Part shown: positions 31,240 to 42,414 of the stretch, in pieces
How the letters are laid out: each line of letters begins with the position of its first letter
Numbering within the stretch: position 1 is the first letter of the stretch
Assembly (NCBI GenBank): GCA_039619475.1
Contig: CM077116.1
Span: forward strand, 103,461,164-103,525,163
Direction of reading: 5' to 3'
Length of the DNA: 64,000 nucleotides
Source: Icerya purchasi
Taxonomy: Eukaryota > Arthropoda > Insecta > Hemiptera > Monophlebidae
The notes under the pieces: generated by a model
What the model saw: only the letters and a program-made list of their open reading frames with translations
The model's database searches: none
Told to the model about the DNA's origin: nothing
Made by a program: the position numbers and the translations under genes

Positions 31240-33520
31240 CAAGGGTTGAAAGTTTCGTTAAGGAAATAACTTATGTTTTCGTTCTCGACAAATATCGATC
31301 TTTCCATCGATCATAACCGAAAAAAAAAATATTATTTTTGAAACTTTTGAGCTTTCGGCGTTTAAGGTTCCGATTTTTAAGATGGAAACCTAGATGTTCC
31401 AAAGTAAATAAATAAACAGGGACGCACATTTTTTTAACCTTGTTCAAAATCTTGAACTACAATATATAAATTACAAGCGGGGCTACACGTCATTTTTCAG
31501 AATTTTATGAATTTTTAGTAAATTTCAAACAGTTTCGTTAAAAAAATGAAATACGGGTCTGTTCCCAAAAAATAGCGCTCTTTCCAATAATAATACACTT
31601 GACAAAAATTTTTTTTTTACAAAATTTTGAGCTTTCAGAGCCCCAAGCCACTAATTTTAAAGTTGGAAACTTAGATGTTCCAAACCAGATAAATATACAT
31701 GGATGCCCATATTTTCTACTTTCCTCAAAATTTTTAGCTATAATACTCGCGTCATAAATCAATTCTCGCACTTTTTCGAACTTTCCGGCAAACTTTGAAA
31801 GTTCCATTAAGAAAATGAAATACGGTTTCTTTCCCGACAGATAGCAATCCTTCTAACGGTATGTAACATGCCTTAGAAAAAAAAAAAAATTTCTTCAAAA
31901 TTTCGAACTTTCGGCGCCTTAAGGGTCCAATTTTAAAACTGGAAATCCAGATGTTATAAACTAGAGAAATATAAGGGGATGCGCACGTTTTTAGCCGCAT
32001 TCATAATTTTTAGTTGTAATATTCGTGGAGCTAGGGGAAAGACACTTAATTTTTTTTGTTTTTTTGATCTTTTCGGAAATTTGAAAGTTTCGTTAAGAAA
32101 ATGAAATACGGTTCCGTTCCCGACAAATAGCGATCTTTCTAATAATATATTATAAGCTCGGGCAAAAAAATATATTTTTTAAAAATTTTGAGCTTTCGGC
32201 GTCCAAAGGGTTTTATTTTACAGCTAGAAACCTGGATGTTCAAAACTATAGAAATATACGGAAAGTTGCATATTTTCTACCTTGTTTCAAATTTATAGCT
32301 ATAATACTGGCGTCGTAAAGAGGGGGCTACAAATTAGAGCTCGCGCTTTTTGGTACTTTCCCGCAACTTTTAAAATTTTGTTAAGAAAATAAATTACGGT
32401 TTCGTTCCTGACGAATAGCGATCTTTCTAATAATATATCACAACCCGGAGAAAAAAATATTTATTTCCAAAATTTTGAGCTTTCGGTGCCCCGAGGGTCT
32501 AATTGTAGAAATGGAAACCTGGATGTTTCGAACTAGAGAAATATACGTAGAAGCGCATATTTTTAACCGTGTGCAGAATTTTTAGCTGTAATATTTGCTT
32601 CGCTAGGGGGCTAACACGTCATTTTTCGCGTTTTTTTGAACTTTTCGGCTACTTTGAAAGTTTTGTTAAGAAAATGAAATACGTTTTCGTTCCCGATAAA
32701 TAGCGATATTTCTAATGATATATCACAAACCCAAGAAAAAAAATATTTTTTTCCAAAATCTCGAGCTTTCGAAGCCCAGGAGTTTTATTTTTAAAACTGG
32801 AGGTCTGGATATTCCAAATTACATAAATATACATGGAAGCACATATTTTTAACTATGTTTAAAATTTTTTACTTTTATAATCGCAGCGCTAGGGGACACA
32901 CAATTTTTTTCGACTTTTTGAACTTTACAGCAACTTTGAAAGTTTGGTTAAGAAAATGAAATTCGGTTTCGTTCCCGACTAACAGAGATCTTTCTAATGA
33001 TATATCACAAGCCTAAAAAGAAAAATATTTTTTTCCAAAATCTCGAGCTTTCAGCGCCCCGAGGGCCCGATTTTAAAGCTGGAAACTCGGATGTTCCGAA
33101 CTAGAGAAATATACGTGGAAGCGCATATTTTTAACCGTGTTCAAAATTTTTATCGGTAATATTCGCGGCGCTAGGGGGGGGGACACGTCATTTTTCGCGC
33201 TTTTTTGAACTTTACGGCAACTTTGAAAGTTTCGTTAAGGAAATTAAATTCGGTTTCGTTCCCGACAAATAGCAATCTTTCCATCGATATATCGCATGCC
33301 TGTAAAAAAAAATATTTTTTTACAATATTTCGAGCTTTCGTCGCCCCTGGGGTCCAGTTTTAAAGTTGGAAATTCGGATGTTTCAAACTAGAGAAATATA
33401 CGAAGATGCGCGTATTTTTAGCCTCGTTCAAAATTTTTAACTACAATACTCGCGGCGCTAGGGGGGGGACACGTCATTTTTTGCGGTTTTTTGAACTTTT
33501 GGGCAACTTTACATAACTTT
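31240..33520. repeat. ~285-bp satellite array, eight units
   Basis: Successive units are marked by GAGCTTTCGGCGCC at about 31352, 31629, 31906, 32191, 32477, 32763, 33047 and 33333 (spacings 277-286). Each unit contains GTTTCGTTAAGAAAATGAAA, TTCCCGACAAATAGCGATCT, GGAAACCTGGATGTTCCAAA and GGCGCTAGGGGG. Divergence between units is high. The small frames across it are accidental. Confidence 0.9.
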
Positions 33521-34098
33521 TGTAACCTAATTTTTTTATTTTATGAAAGTACTCCTGCATTGTAGTTTATATTCTGAATTTCAGCGTTATAAGTTTATCT
33601 AGTGACGAGTTATGATTTTTTAAGTGATTTTTGAGGTCGTTTTATGTACCATATTATATATTCTTGACGGTTTTTTTTGTTTTTTGCCGCCCAGGGTAAT
33701 CGATCATCTTCAAGTTATAGATCGTTTTAAAGAGAATTTTAACTGTAATTTATGTTCCAAATTTGAAGTTTATAAGTCAAGCCGTTCGTGAATTATTGAT
33801 TTTTATTTGATATTTTTGTCATTTGTGTACCATCTTATTAGGATTCCGTACATTATATGTATACGGAATCCTAAAAAAGGAGCGCTAAATGAAAAAGAAT
33901 CCGCAAGAGAGAGTGACAAAAATAACTACACGCTTACTATTTCACGTTACTACTGCCTAGAGTTGTCTCTGAACGATCTGCTGCGTACCGATGATAGAAA
34001 ATGGTTGCGCACGCATATTCAATTTGGGGGCGCCACGTTGCGTCGCTTCAAGATCATGTAATCCGCAAATTTTGATCCGTGCGATTCCAGAGTAACAT

Positions 34099-34106
34099 GT
34101 ATCGAG
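34099..34106. repeat. Left 8-bp target duplication of the inner hAT
   Basis: GTATCGAG directly before TAGTGATGGG; repeated exactly at 38652-38659. Confidence 0.9.
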
Positions 34107-34554
34107 TAGTGATGGGTTTTACAGTTCTTTTTGCGGATCAGTTCTTTCGGATCAGGTCACTATAAAGAACTGATTCAAAGATCCGGATCCCAAAGAACTG
34201 ATTGTTTTCGAAAATCGTTTAGATCTATATGTAAACAAATCTTACAATACTAAGCGACTTTGTAATGGTTTTTATTGTCTGTCTGGACTATATCTTCCGA
34301 ACCGAATGAGATAAAAGCGTGATTTTTTGGTCAATGTACCTGCGCAGTGTCTTTGAAATTAAAAAAGAAATATATATTTTCTTTAAGACGTTTTGAAATT
34401 GTTTCAAAAAACGAAAGCTTCTTTTCTAACATGTGCCCTGTAATTAGAGTAATAGTATACGAAGAAAAAGTGAACAAGTTACATTTCGAATAACTATACT
34501 AAGCACTAAGCAGCTGTGTAAGAATTCAAGTATACGTTACACAGAGCTATACGC

Positions 34555-34557
<3 letters not shown>

Positions 34558-34610
<53 letters not shown>

Positions 34611-34612
34611 TT
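34558..34612. repeat. (TTTA)n microsatellite
   Basis: About 13 perfect TTTA units inside the inner hAT element. Confidence 0.95.
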
Positions 34613-34951
34613 TGAAATTTGACATGCTTCGAACAGGGGTACGAAACATGTTATCAAATAATAAGTGAAAGGTAAAAACGGATGATATATTTACAATGAA
34701 AATGAACAAAATTATACAGAGTTAAACAAGTGCATGTACAAAAATACCATACGAAGTAAAAAAAAATCATTTAAAAAGGGAAAATTGCACGAACTTAATA
34801 ACAAGTAAAACAATAAACTAAAAAATTAAAATGAAAGTAAAATAAAAATAAAAATATATATTAACGAGTTTGACTCTGTAAGGTAAAAAAGAAAGAAGTG
34901 TTTAGTGTAAATAGTAGGAGTATATCTCTAAAATATTGCATAGCATTTTAT

Positions 34952-36845
34952 CTATAAATTATGGTTCAAGAACATAATTTCTTTCACTCTTTTTGAACTT
35001 AACCTATTTCGCCGATTTGTTAATACTTGTCCTGCTTTAGAAAAAATTCGTTCACAAGGAACAGACGTAGCGATTAAGCATAGTCTTTTTTTTACAATTT
35101 CAAAGAGCCTGGGATACACTTTGGATCTTTCTGCCCACCATATTAGAGGATTCTCCATACGCGGTAAAAGTGGTTCATTCAAATATTTATCAAGCTCAAT
35201 TATTCCAGCTGCTGCAGGGATATCGCTAGCACACAAGCTTTTAACTTCATTATCAAAATCTTTCCAAATGGAATGAACACATTCTTGTGAATTTTTTGTA
35301 ATGGTTATGGTTTCTGTTTTACTACTTTCATTTTTTAATTTAACTGCACAAGCCTTATATTTTAATTCTTCATACGCATTTTTATAACTATTTTCATTGA
35401 AGAAACCATACCGTTTAAACCGAGGATCTAATATAGTGGACTGGTTTATCAACTCATTATCCTCTATATTTTTGAAACGTTTTTCAATTTGCTCTTTGAG
35501 TTTTCCAACTAAATTAGCAACGGAAACAGGAAGAGTATTTTGTGAATATTGTGCAATTTTCTTCTTCATTATTTTAACCAATGGTATTGCTTTTGATATT
35601 GATACATTTTTTTCAGTACTTATTTCATTTGTGATCTCTAAAAATATTTTAAGAACATCAACAGATTTTTCAATAATCTTCCAGTCTTCAGGTGATAATG
35701 TTGTTCCCATATCACTGTGTAAAATTGCTAGTGTTGAAATAATAGCGTCTTTAATTTGTAGAATTCTGTACAGCATTTCATACGTTGAATTCCACCTAGT
35801 AACAACATCTTGTTTCAGTTTAAGCTTTGGGAGAGTCATTTGTTCTTGGGGTTAGGTGTAATTTTGATAATGCGAATGAACTTCTCTTGAAATATTCTAC
35901 AATGTTTTTTACCTTAACTAAAACCTCCTCAATTTCTTTTATTGCTTGTTGTACAACTAGGTTCAAAGAATGTGCAAAACACGATAAATGTCGCCATTGA
36001 CAAATGCGTATTGCTGATACTTCGTTAGCTGCATTATCTGTAACACAGGCCACAATCTTATTCTCAATTCCATACTTTTTTACAGTCTCCTGAAGGACAC
36101 TGGCAATATTTTCTGCTGTGTGTCTGTCTTTAAAAATTGAGCAATCTAAAAAAATTGATTTTATGGTTAGGGTGGAGTCAAAGTAATGAGCTGTTATTGC
36201 TATAAAATTTTCATTATTAATAGACGTCCAGGAGTCAGTTGATATGCATACTGCCTCAGCTAAATTAATTTCAGTTCTCACTTTATCCAACTGGGACAAA
36301 TATAATTGCGGGATCAATGTATTTGATATCGTTTTTCTGGTGGGTAACGAATACCCGGGACAAAGCATTTTGACTAATTTTTTAAATTCCATATCTTCAA
36401 CCAGAGATATGGGATGATATTCTTTCACAATCATTCTAATTAACTGATTGTCAAAACTTTTAGATTTCTGCGATGAAACTGGTCGTGTTATGTAATTCTG
36501 TATCGTTGACTGGAGCCCTGGATTCACATTACAATTAGACACACTACTTGCACTAGGATTACTAGAAGGTGTTGTAATTAAACTATCTCGAATAGTATTT
36601 TCTTCGAATTCTTCTTCCATTTCAACAATAAAGCTATCATATCTTTCGATATTTAAATTAATTGTCGGGTGTTTAGTTTTTAAATGCCTACGCAGATTAC
36701 TTAATGAACCAGACGAACAACCTATTTTAGAACCACAATAATTGCATTTACCTGTTTTATTATCATCGGATTTCATAAAATGATCCCAAAGTTTACTTTT
36801 ATTACGGGGCATTTCGAACACGAATTCATTAAATTTCAATAACAA
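34952..36845 (-). pseudogene. hAT transposase (BED zinc finger type) with one frameshift
   Basis: This is the DDE transposase that excises and inserts the surrounding hAT element. The first frame (35820-36845, 341 residues) starts with a BED finger (C34-x2-C37...H54-x4-H59; the methionine at residue 12 is an equally good start), then ISTDSW with the first catalytic Asp (D204), VTDNAAN with the second (D270) and CFAHSLNL (C289, H292). The second frame (34952-35839, 295 residues) continues with KLKQDVVTRWNSTYEML and ends with the hAT dimerisation domain (about 214-295: PLIWWAERSKVYPRL, ATSVPCERIFSKAG, LTNRRNRLSS), which carries the final acidic residue. The two frames overlap at 35820-35839; alignment to the family logic puts a one-base change in a C run near 35850-35858. 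Apart from this the gene is complete, about 630 residues, so the copy moved recently. Confidence 0.93.
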
Positions 36846-37278
36846 AACGTTCAGGTATTAATGATTTAACGCAATAAGAGTTATTAAACAAGTATCTCAA
36901 TAAGAAAAGAAAAGAACAACAATAAATAATAAAATAAAAAAAAAACATATAACAATGAAACAATTGCAATAATTAAAGCACTATGTGACAGCTACCATAA
37001 TTAAAATGTAAAACATATTCATTGGTTGTTGATTCTTTGTTCCATCATTATAAAACGATCTACAAATCATACATTTTCAAAAACAATCAGTTCTTTGGTG
37101 ATTGAATCGCTGAAATCCTGTCGTTCATTATGTTTTGAGATAGACTTCCTAGCAACGCGATCGAGACAAGCGACACTGCTGTCGAGGTCAATGACACTCA
37201 TTCGCAGTGTGCAATCAGAATTAATGAGATAGTTTGAATTTATAGTTTTGTTTTTTATTAAAATTCGATTTATAAATA

Positions 37279-37620
37279 ATGTTAAATTCTCAGATTCTTT
37301 GTTTATTCATAGAAGAGGAAGAAGATGATGATTTACTTTTATTTCATCATTATAAAAAAAGAAAACTCATCAAATCTATATTCAAAGAGCGATGCAGAGA
37401 AGGATCATACACATTATTAATAGGAAATCATTTAATAAGTGATGAACACAATTTTAGAAGTTATTGTCAACTAAATAAGAAACAATTTAATTTTGTTTTA
37501 AGTTTAATTAACGAAGAATTGAGAGCAAAAACCTCAAGGGATACAATAAGCGGCGAAGAGAAATTATTTTTAACATTAATGTATTACTTTTTTTGTAGGA
37601 CACAAGGTGAAGTATTGTGA
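37279..37620 (+). pseudogene. PIF/Harbinger transposase N-terminal fragment
   Basis: The 113-residue frame has the layout of the region before the DDE core of Harbinger transposases: an acidic start, a GSYTLLIGNHLISDEHNFRSY segment, LNKKQFNFVLSLI and then ISGEEKLFLTLMYYFF (family pattern: EYHxLxxxLxxDxxxFxxYFRMSxxxFxxLLxxIxxxI...ISxxEKLxxTLRYLATG). No catalytic DDE part follows, so it is a truncated copy. It sits within the inner hAT, on the strand opposite to the hAT gene; its own ends are not clear. Confidence 0.6.
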
Positions 37621-38651
37621 CAAAATGAATAAAATTCGAACTTAAAATCCATAGTATTGCAATTAGATTTAATTTGTTTCTCTAACTTTAAATTAACAAG
37701 AGTAACTTTTTTTTTTTTTTTATGGACTACCACTTGTTAAATTATAATTTAAGAAAAAACTCCATTATATTAAAACAAAAAAACTAAAAGCAATTTTATA
37801 CTATTAAGTTCTTCCCTAATTTATTACATGTTAGTGTTGTAAGAATTTTTTTTATTTTCATTAAATTTACTCCCTATAATTAGTTTTTATATAAATTAGT
37901 AAATTTACGCTATTGTTTTAAAAAATACTCTGCAAGTAGAAAATAAAAATTGATTTAAATTTCTACCGTAAGTTAATTTAAAAAAATAGGAAAACATTGT
38001 TTTGTATCAATTATTCCTAATGATTTTGTTTGTAATGAATGAAATTTAAATTATATCTAAACATTTATTACATTTTTACTGAGAAATAGAATTGAATTAT
38101 TTCCTCGCTTTCGATCGGTTATACTCATAATCCTACAGTATATAGTGTGAAAACAAATTATGTACAATATTACTGCATAAAAATATCTATTATACACGTT
38201 AATATCTATAAATATAACATATAAATATTTTAACAAATAATAATTCGTCGTCTTCCTCACTAGAAAATTTAATTTCATCCATTTTATGTATACAATCATT
38301 CAAAAGAGTGTCGCGCGACACTACTGCTCCGTTAGCAGTCAAAGAAAAACTGTCTCGGTGGTCTGTCGCTGTCGCCTGTTTCTGTCGTGAGAGTTTGAAT
38401 TGACTTTTCAGTTTATGCAGCAATCAAATCGATCGCGAACAAATCTCAGTTATATAAGCGTCGTTTGTCTCGGTCGCGTTGCTCGGAATGGTACGATCGC
38501 TCCGACTTATTCTGTTCATTCGCATTTTACACGAAACAGTTCCTACAGACCCGGGTCTTTTAAGTTTTGTGAATCAGTTCTTTCAGTTCTTTCAGTTCTT
38601 TTTCGTGAACCGGTTCTTTCAATCAGTTCGTTCGCGAACTACACATCACTA

Positions 38652-38659
38652 GTATCGAG
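38652..38659. repeat. Right 8-bp target duplication of the inner hAT
   Basis: GTATCGAG directly after CATCACTA. Confidence 0.9.
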
Positions 38660-40043
38660 AGTGAAGAAAAAATGCGCTCTCATGTTCAGTCTGGAAGCGT
38701 TGAGTCAAATCGCTTTACGGTCTCATATACATCGATCAATAGCGCGATTTTTATACATGATAGTGTGTGTGTGTGTGTGTGTGTGTACGACCATAGAGTA
38801 GTGCGGTATTTGCAGTACATTTTCTTTGGATCGTTTTTTATGTGCTGTCGTTTACTAACAGCGGAACTGGTAGCGATAATCGGTCGCGCTTTTCAGTCCG
38901 TAATGTAATATCACTCTGCGGTAGAAGCTATGTATACCGGCTCGTTTATCTTATTTTCGCAACTGCAAATGTATCAGTCTGTTAAAATGCGAACACTTGA
39001 AATCGAGGCTACATGCGATTGTATTATTGAAAAACGTCTGTACTGATTAGTTTTAGTTCATTAAGTTTTCGAGAAAAAATTAATAGTATTCAAAATGATT
39101 AATCAACGCCTAGTTTAGAAAATTCGATTACAAAGTCAAAAGTTATGTAAAATATTCTCTTCCACAATTTATCAAACTTCTCTATGTATGGAAAATATTT
39201 AATTGTCATTTTCAAACAAATTTATGCGCAACAATGACACAGGGCTATGCGGTTGTGAGAAGATAAAAAATTGTTTTGTATGGCTTGCCATTTATTTAAG
39301 CAAGAAAAAAAATATTTGAAAAAATGCCTTTGACTTGATTCAGTTTTTGGGAAAGACAGAAAGCGATCATGAAAAAGGATATTTTTAAAAATTACCAATG
39401 TCACGCAAATAAATATATGTCTCTAATAAAATAGGTTTAATGATGGTAACAAAATTAAAATGTTTAAATCTCTTAAATACAAAAAATTTTTCTGGAAGAA
39501 GGCTTTTTCTTAAATTTAAAACAGAATTACAGAAACTTTTTCGATCTTGCAAGTTTGAAAAGTATACTTTCAAGATTCTGACATATATAAAGACACTGCG
39601 GTGCATCTTATACTTGATCGCTTCAGGTCTAACAGATGTTTTTCCAGAAGTGTGTACAAGCTTTCTTATTTAATAACCCCGGCTACCACGTTGTCTGCAG
39701 AAAAATCGTTCTTAACGGTGAAACAAATAAAAACGTATTTAAGAAATACATATGGTCTCGGGAGTGACTATCTTCATTAGCTCCTTTTTTGGTATCAAAA
39801 AAGAATTATTATTGAAACACATTAGGGGAAACGGCCATATTTTCGTGATGATGTAATAGACACTTTCGCAAACAAGAACCGGAAAATTGAATTAATTTTA
39901 AAAAAAATGAAACATTTCGTTCCTCTTAACTAATTTTTAATTCTGCTCCGTATTTAACTGAATTTTACGCATACTTATTTTTATGTAAAAAATATATTTG
40001 ATTAGGGCGCTTCCTCAATTCTGAAATTCACGCTACGCCACTG
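38660..40043. other. Right part of the outer hAT-type element, no gene seen
   Basis: This continues the sequence interrupted by the inner hAT at 34098. Small frames exist around 39222-39673 on both strands but none resembles a protein family. It ends in the outer element's terminus CGCTACGCCACTG. Confidence 0.45.
38763..38787. repeat. (GT)n microsatellite
   Basis: Short GT run just outside the inner hAT; the frames crossing it on the plus strand are not supported. Confidence 0.85.
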
Positions 40044-40051
40044 GATAAAAA
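40044..40051. repeat. Right 8-bp target duplication of the outer hAT-type element
   Basis: GATAAAAA, same as 28628-28635. Confidence 0.6.
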
Positions 40052-40724
40052 ATATATAAAAACACTTTCATATAGAAATGCAACGTTGCGTAAAATTTTA
40101 AAGTCAATCCATCCACTACTTTTCGACTTTTGCTGCCACAAACATTCGGAAGCTGCATTTCTATATATGTATATACATAAACAGGTAGATAACATATATA
40201 GCGCTGCAACCAGTTCTTGCTAATAGTGCCCAAAAACCTTCATCAGGTATGTTCCCAAAATTGACTAGATTCCTTTTCTTTGTACTTTTCCAAATGGGTC
40301 GTTGCGTTTTCCCCTTTTGACTGCGATTTTTTCGATGATATCGTGTATATTCAATTGTCTTGGGAACTAAATAATTCCTTAAAGTAACGTTAAATTACTG
40401 CAATTAATTCTTTAATTACCTTAGCTACCTTCGTGCATTATAGAACATATATTAATTACAATGTAATTCTTAGGTTACCCCCGTATTAGAAAAAATGTCC
40501 CAAAAATATGCCACAAAAATGTGTCTCAATTTTATGTAACGTTTGTTATATTTTATAGGATTTTTGTGATTTTGTTATTATATTCATACGGATTGATTTA
40601 GTAGAATTACGTTGTAAATTTTGATAATTTTATACAAAGTATAGAAGAGAAAGAGACAGAAATGTAAGCAAGAGGGGTCAAAGGGGCACAGTCCCTTGCG
40701 AGGCCAAAATAGCCGAGTTATATA

Positions 40725-42414
40725 CAGTCAGCCACATTAATATTCGGTCACGACGTTGTGGAACAAATGACCGCACCAAACAGATGAAAATAAAATTTTA
40801 TTTGTATTTTTTTTAATGGCATAACACAAAGAAAAACCTCCTAAATACATACACGCAAAAAAAAAAAAAATTATAAACGAAAAAATATCACAGCTACAGT
40901 AGCAGCGAACGCAAGAAGTCGAAATTGGTGCGCCACATTAATATTCGGTCAATGAGGGACCGATGCATGAGTAGCAGCTCTGGGTTTTTCCCAACGTGCA
41001 GAATAGCGTTAGTACAACGAGATAAGTACGTTGCTTGCGTGTGAGTCATCAATGAATATGAAATTGCAGTTACTATGCAACATAAGGCAAGTGCAGTTGT
41101 GCAAAAAAGAAAAATGTCGCGTAAGAGTAAAAATACCTTGATTAAGACTCGCGAACTCGTAATTTTTCCTAAAAAGAATGGTGTACCGGGCAGTGAGATA
41201 GGTCGGTTACTAAATATGTCGCAAAACACTGTGAATGACATTTATCGGCGATATCAAAGGCAAGTCGAATCCACTCTATAACGCAAAAAGGGAAGCCAAA
41301 AAAAATGGGCACTCTTGATGTACGGTTTATTAGACTACAAGTAACTGCAAATTCAAAGGTAAGTGCTTTGAAATTAGTAACAGTCTTACACGAACGAACT
41401 GGGAAAATGGTTTCAGCTGAAACCATACGCATAGCACTGAAAAATATGGGATACAATCCGAGAACCTCTAGGGGTAAACCCTTCATATCTGCGTCAACTG
41501 CAGAAAACGTTTAAAATTTGCAAAGAAGTATGTACATGAAGACGAGGAATTCTTGTACGACGTGTTATTTATCGATAAATTGAAATTGAATGTTTTTGGC
41601 GTTGACGTAAAACAAAAAGTATGGCGTAAGCAGAATACAGCATAGGAGAAGAAAAATTTGGCTGCTTCGGTCAAACATGGTGGAAAAAATGTGCTGGTGA
41701 GGGGGAATTTCACGGCTACCGGCGTCATGAATTTGAGTTTTATCGAAGGAACCATGACGGCTGCCTCTTATATTGAGATTTTGAAAATCAATTTACATGC
41801 AAGCGCCGAGAAAGTGGGTCTACAGAACACGTTGCAGCTGTATCAGGATAATGACCCGAAACATACCACACTCGACACTCGATTATGACTGTTCTATAAT
41901 TGCCGCTCTGTCATGCCAGTCCTGCCACAGTCTCCCGACTTGAACCCCATAGAGAATCTATGGAACTTCTTGGACGAGAAACTACGTGAGAAACCAATTA
42001 CTAGCCATGCCCAGCTGAAAGAGCGCTTGCTGGAGGAATGGGGTAAAATTCCTCCAGATCACTGTCGCAACTTGATTTCCTAGATGCCACGTCGGTTGAA
42101 AAATGAGATCCGATCGAAGGGTTGGCATACAAAGTATTGATGTGCTCATTTGTCTACCGTATTGGAGGAATAAAGTCAAATTTTGCCACTGACCGAATAT
42201 TAATGTGGCGCACTAATTTCGACTTTTTGTGTTCATTGTTACCGGAGCTGTGACATTTTTTTGTTTGTAATTTTTTTTTTACACACATGTATTTAGAAGT
42301 TTTTTTTTTTTTGTGTTATTTCATTAGAAAAATTACAAATAAAGCTTTATTTCCATCTGTTTGGTGCGTTGATTTGTTCCGCAACGGCGTGACCGAATAT
42401 TAATGTGGCTGACT
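40725..42414 (+). mobile_element. Tc1-like transposon with IR/DR ends
   Basis: The outer ends CAGTCAGCCACATTAATATTC (left) and its complement (right, 42391-42414) are inverted. A second copy of CCACATTAATATTCGGTCA lies about 200 bases inside each end (near 40932 and 42188-42212), giving the double-site IR/DR layout known from Sleeping Beauty-type elements. The left flank is TA as expected for Tc1; the right flank reads ACTAATGTA, slightly decayed. Length 1.69 kb. Confidence 0.88.
41075..42139 (+). pseudogene. Tc1-like transposase, broken
   Basis: Tc1 transposases cut and paste at TA sites using a DD34E catalytic triad. The reading order is: a helix-turn-helix region (41075-41281, with PGSEIGRLLNMSQNTVNDIY), a second DNA-binding domain (41305-41514, with VSAETIRIALKNMGYNPRTS), then the catalytic core in pieces: LFIDK (first Asp), ARGNFTATG-type segment near 41700, YQDNDPKHT (second Asp, near 41850) and SPDLNPIENLWNFL (Glu, near 41940-41970), ending with a RSKGWHTKY tail. 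TGA/TAA/TAG stops and at least two frameshifts (near 41280, 41515 and 41885) interrupt it. It is about 340 residues in all, normal for the family, so decay has been by point changes only. Confidence 0.88.

Larger units (their letters stand above)
29728..33876. mobile_element. TIR-bounded element carrying a satellite array, copy A
   Basis: The block begins like the one at 60392 (AAACAAGTTCAGTCA, then GCATGA-loop-TCATGC, then GAGGATTCCGTATG) and ends with the same palindrome (GGATTCCGTAC and its complement, 33840-33873). GGATTCCGTA near the start and TACGGAATCC at the end form an inverted pair. Between them are a non-repetitive part with a decayed frame and eight ~285-bp satellite units, then a conserved ~340-bp tail. 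Copy B (60392-61672) has the same ends and three units. No transposase is visible. Confidence 0.55.
34107..38651 (-). mobile_element. Inner hAT element, 4.5 kb, nearly intact
   Basis: Ends TAGTGATG...CATCACTA are inverted, flanked by the perfect duplication GTATCGAG. Both subterminal regions (34107-34215 and 38560-38651) are crowded with copies of AAAGAACTGATT in both orientations, the kind of repeated site hAT transposases bind. The transposase gene lies on the minus strand at 34952-36845. The right third also contains a fragment of a Harbinger transposase (37279-37620), itself probably from an insertion. Confidence 0.9.
28636..40043. mobile_element. Outer hAT-type element, 11.4 kb, inflated by nested insertions
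   Basis: The left end CAGGGGCGTAGCGTCAAT and the reversed right end CAGTGGCGTAGCGTGAAT agree in 16 of 18 positions, and an exact 8-bp repeat (GATAAAAA) flanks them. hAT elements make 8-bp duplications and often begin CAGNGG. No transposase belonging to this outer element can be separated from its contents, which are an RTE relic, a satellite-bearing element and an inner hAT, so it was probably a short non-autonomous copy that later grew by insertion. The A-rich duplication lowers its weight a little. Confidence 0.6.

Noticed and set aside
31240..33520. CRISPR-like array
   Set aside because: Units of 277-286 bp are diverged along their full length, with no short conserved repeat and unique spacer pattern, and the genome is eukaryotic; it is a satellite.
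35397..35855. 152-residue plus-strand ORF
   Set aside because: Antisense shadow of the hAT transposase.
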